Positions 62,030 through 64,000 of a stretch of 64,000 bases of DNA are shown one piece after another; the stretch's first letter is position 1, and each line of letters opens with the position of its first letter. The stretch comes from Verrucomicrobiales bacterium (lineage in GTDB: Bacteria > Verrucomicrobiota > Verrucomicrobiia > Verrucomicrobiales > DEV007), in the NCBI GenBank assembly GCA_012960505.1, contig DUBC01000052.1, forward strand, positions 62,001 to 126,000. The letters are read 5' to 3'. The notes beneath the pieces were generated by a model that saw only the letters and a program-made list of their open reading frames with translations, ran no database searches and was not told the origin of the DNA. The translations under genes and the position numbers were made by a program.

Positions 62030-62968
62030 ATGCGTCTTTCGATGATATTAACTCCATTCTCTGAGGAAAATCTCCAACTCGCGGCACAAATCGGTGTCGA
62101 AGAGATCGTTCTGGTGTATCCGGGACCTGAGAAAGATTCTCTAATAAAAGCTAAACGAATGGTGGACTCATTTGGTATGAGATTAACGCACATTGAAAGG
62201 AAACTCCCACATGATCAGATCGTTCATAATTTGTCCGGACGTGATGGTCAAGTTGAAAAAATAAAGTCTCTTATCCGAGAGATGGGAGAGCTGAGCCTTG
62301 AGGTTTTATGTTATAACTGGATGCCTAGTGAGGACTGGTGCAGAACAACAAAATCAAATCCTGAGCGTGGAGGATCCTATACGACCGGATTTGATCATGG
62401 GGCAGGTCAACGGACGGTCACCGATGCTGATGGGACACCTGAAACCAAAACCTCAGCAAAGGAACTATGGGTGAACCTTGAATGGTTTCTGGACCAGGTT
62501 CTTCCCGTAGCAGAGGATGCTAAAGTCAAACTTGCCATACATCCGGATGATCCTCCCCTCACTGAGTTCTGGGGAAATGAGCAGATCATAACTAGTGTCG
62601 AGGCCATGAAACGTGTCACGGAACTGTCTCCTAGCCCCAGCAATGGAATTTGTTTTTGTACTGGCTCATTGGGACCGACCGGAGAGGATTTGGTAGCTAG
62701 CATTAGGACCCTCAAAGAGCATATTTATTTTGTACATTTAAGGAATACGATCGGGAATGCCGGATCGTTCAGAGAGACATGGCATGATAATGGTGACTTG
62801 GATTTACCTTCGATCGTACATGCATTGAAAGAAATAGGTTATGACGGTACCATTCGGCCGGATCATGTTCCTTCGATGCTGGGAGACTCAAATGAGGCTT
62901 CCGGCTACGAAATGAAGGGGCGGCTTTACGCGGCTGGTTATATTAGGGGTCTCATGCAGAGCTCTTAG
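62030..62968 (+). CDS. uxuA: Mannonate dehydratase-like TIM-barrel protein (UxuA family)
   Basis: The 312-residue protein resembles mannonate dehydratase, which converts D-mannonate to 2-keto-3-deoxygluconate in uronate catabolism. Matching regions are VLCYNWMPSEDW, KLAIHPDDPPL, NGICFCTGSLGP, VHLRNTIG and GTIRPDHVPS, which carry the Cys, His and Asp metal ligands of this family. It is shorter than E. coli UxuA (394 residues), as in several PVC and Firmicute relatives, so a related sugar-acid dehydratase cannot be excluded. It fits a lifestyle on algal or plant polysaccharides rich in uronic acids. It is transcribed alone, before an aminopeptidase gene. Confidence 0.82.
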   Translation: MRLSMILTPFSEENLQLAAQIGVEEIVLVYPGPEKDSLIKAKRMVDSFGMRLTHIERKLPHDQIVHNLSGRDGQVEKIKSLIREMGELSLEVLCYNWMPSEDWCRTTKSNPERGGSYTTGFDHGAGQRTVTDADGTPETKTSAKELWVNLEWFLDQVLPVAEDAKVKLAIHPDDPPLTEFWGNEQIITSVEAMKRVTELSPSPSNGICFCTGSLGPTGEDLVASIRTLKEHIYFVHLRNTIGNAGSFRETWHDNGDLDLPSIVHALKEIGYDGTIRPDHVPSMLGDSNEASGYEMKGRLYAAGYIRGLMQSS

Positions 62969-63104
62969 ATCCGATAATTATGTTCTTATTTAACCGTTAA
63001 TTTGCGTCATTTGTAATAATAACAGCTAAAATTAAAAATAATTTGAGAGGCTTTAAGTTATGAGGTCGACTCGTGTTCTTGGATAGCTTATTTAGAGTAA
63101 TATT

Positions 63105-64000
63105 ATGCGATATCAAAAAATTGATCCAAAGCTTTTTGAACAGAACCGTGAGCGTCTCAGGCAGCGGCTCCCCCCGAACTCTTTAGTTATTCTTAACTCT
63201 AATGATATCCTCCCAACTAATGCAGACGGGTCCATGCTCTTGCGCCAGAATTCTGACATCTTTTATCTTAGTGGCATTCATCAGGAAGAGACGATCCTTG
63301 TTCTTTTTCCTGATGCTCCTGATGAAAAGCAGAGAGAAATGTTGTTTACAAAGGAAACATCAGAATTGATTGCGATATGGGAGGGAGACAAACACACGAA
63401 GAACTCTGCGAGAGAAACTTCAGGAATCCAGAACGTTCATTGGTCGGATGCTTTTTCTGGTACTCTGAGAATGTTAATGACGCAGGCAGAACACGTGTTC
63501 CTTAATACTAATGAACATGCTAGGGCAACGGACCGAGTTGAAACCCGTGATTTACGGTTTATTCGTGAGACAATGAGGCAATACCCTTTGCATGATTATC
63601 AGCGCCTGGCTCCGATCATGGCCGAGCTTCGGATTATCAAAAGTGACTTGGAAGTGGATCTGATCAAAAAGGCTTGCGATATTACTGAGTCTGGATTTAG
63701 GCGAGTACTCAAGTTCATCAAGCCAGGAGTCAAAGAATACGAAATTGAGGCCGAACTAATTCACGAGTACCTCAGTCATGGATCCGATGGTTTTGCCTAT
63801 GATCCAATCATTGGTTCAGGGAAAAATGCATGCGTTCTTCATTATCTGGAGAATCACGACACATGCGAAGATGGACAAATGATCTTGATGGATGTTGCCT
63901 CACGCTATGCGAACTATAATTCTGACCTGACCAGGACCGTGCCTGTCAATGGTCGTTTCACGGACAGGCAACGTTCTGTGTATGAAGCCGTTTTAAGAAC
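63105..64000 (+). CDS. pepP: Xaa-Pro aminopeptidase (aminopeptidase P, M24B), partial
   Basis: The frame opens with ATG at 63105 (MRYQKIDPKLFEQNRERL) and leaves the window after 298 codons. The N-terminal creatinase-like domain is visible: RQNSDIFYLSGIHQEETILVLF. The catalytic pita-bread domain begins around residue 165 (ELRIIKSDLEVDLIKKACDIT) and includes AYDPIIGSGKNACVLHY and LMDVASRYANYNSDLTRTVP. The two Asp residues of the latter, 11 apart, are the first two metal ligands; the remaining ligands lie beyond the window. The enzyme removes N-terminal residues that precede proline. It is 136 bases downstream of the uxuA-like gene. Confidence 0.9.
   Translation, partial: MRYQKIDPKLFEQNRERLRQRLPPNSLVILNSNDILPTNADGSMLLRQNSDIFYLSGIHQEETILVLFPDAPDEKQREMLFTKETSELIAIWEGDKHTKNSARETSGIQNVHWSDAFSGTLRMLMTQAEHVFLNTNEHARATDRVETRDLRFIRETMRQYPLHDYQRLAPIMAELRIIKSDLEVDLIKKACDITESGFRRVLKFIKPGVKEYEIEAELIHEYLSHGSDGFAYDPIIGSGKNACVLHYLENHDTCEDGQMILMDVASRYANYNSDLTRTVPVNGRFTDRQRSVYEAVLR

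Noticed and set aside
1-64000. CRISPR arrays, tRNA genes, insertion sequences or prophage
   Set aside because: No regularly spaced repeats, cloverleaf sequences in the spacers, transposase or phage genes were found by reading; coding density leaves little room.

Overview
The window most likely comes from a Verrucomicrobiota bacterium, or another member of the PVC group, probably marine. The evidence is the mix of gene families: a DUF1501 Tat protein, several Pirellula/Verrucomicrobium-type membrane-bound dehydrogenases with c-type heme modules, a DUF1549 protein, DUF1080, four sulfatases, an ASPIC/UnbV protein, and a double-length UvrA like that of Chlamydia. Most of the DNA looks moderately AT-rich by eye. 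Clear Shine-Dalgarno motifs are scarce. TGA is used as a normal stop codon. No tRNA, rRNA, CRISPR array or transposase was seen.

Layout. 1-13.3 kb: the 5' end of a DUF1501 gene (minus strand), a fused lysophospholipid transporter/acyltransferase/acyl-ACP synthetase, a membrane protein of unknown function, an MlaD/MlaF lipid-transport pair without MlaE, the four-ATPase UvrA, and a small orphan protein with its own terminator. 13.3-19.8 kb: a GDSL/dehydrogenase/cupredoxin fusion, then a plus-strand run of sulfatase, amidase lipoprotein and sialidase-like protein. 19.8-20.3 kb: a 505-base leader with alternative hairpins.

20.3-30.3 kb is the most unusual part. It is a five-gene operon: a TPR protein, ExbB/TolQ, ExbD/TolR, and two large membrane proteins that combine TolB-like PD40 beta-propeller repeats with an alpha/alpha-toroid domain (prenyltransferase/squalene-cyclase fold). 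The last protein carries a TonB-like transmembrane helix with an SxxxH motif, then a long acidic linker, then the toroid. It looks like a proton-motive-force-driven envelope machine in which a toroid replaces the usual TonB or TolA C-terminus.

30.4-37.2 kb: DUF1080 protein, a heme/NPCBM/HEAT dehydrogenase, and RapA. 37.2-45.9 kb: a tightly packed six-gene minus-strand operon of two esterases, two sulfatases with accessory domains, a phosphodiester glycosidase and an unknown secreted protein. It looks built to strip sulfate and acyl groups from a polysaccharide. 46-56.7 kb: a cytochrome c/dehydrogenase protein, a high-GC truncated DUF1549 gene that runs into a sulfatase, and a 1555-residue ceramidase-LamG-dehydrogenase-cytochrome fusion. 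56.8-64 kb: an EF-G homologue with a strong terminator, an ASPIC/UnbV lipoprotein gene split by one in-frame TGA that is followed by a SECIS-like hairpin, a mannonate dehydratase homologue, and the 5' part of an aminopeptidase P gene.
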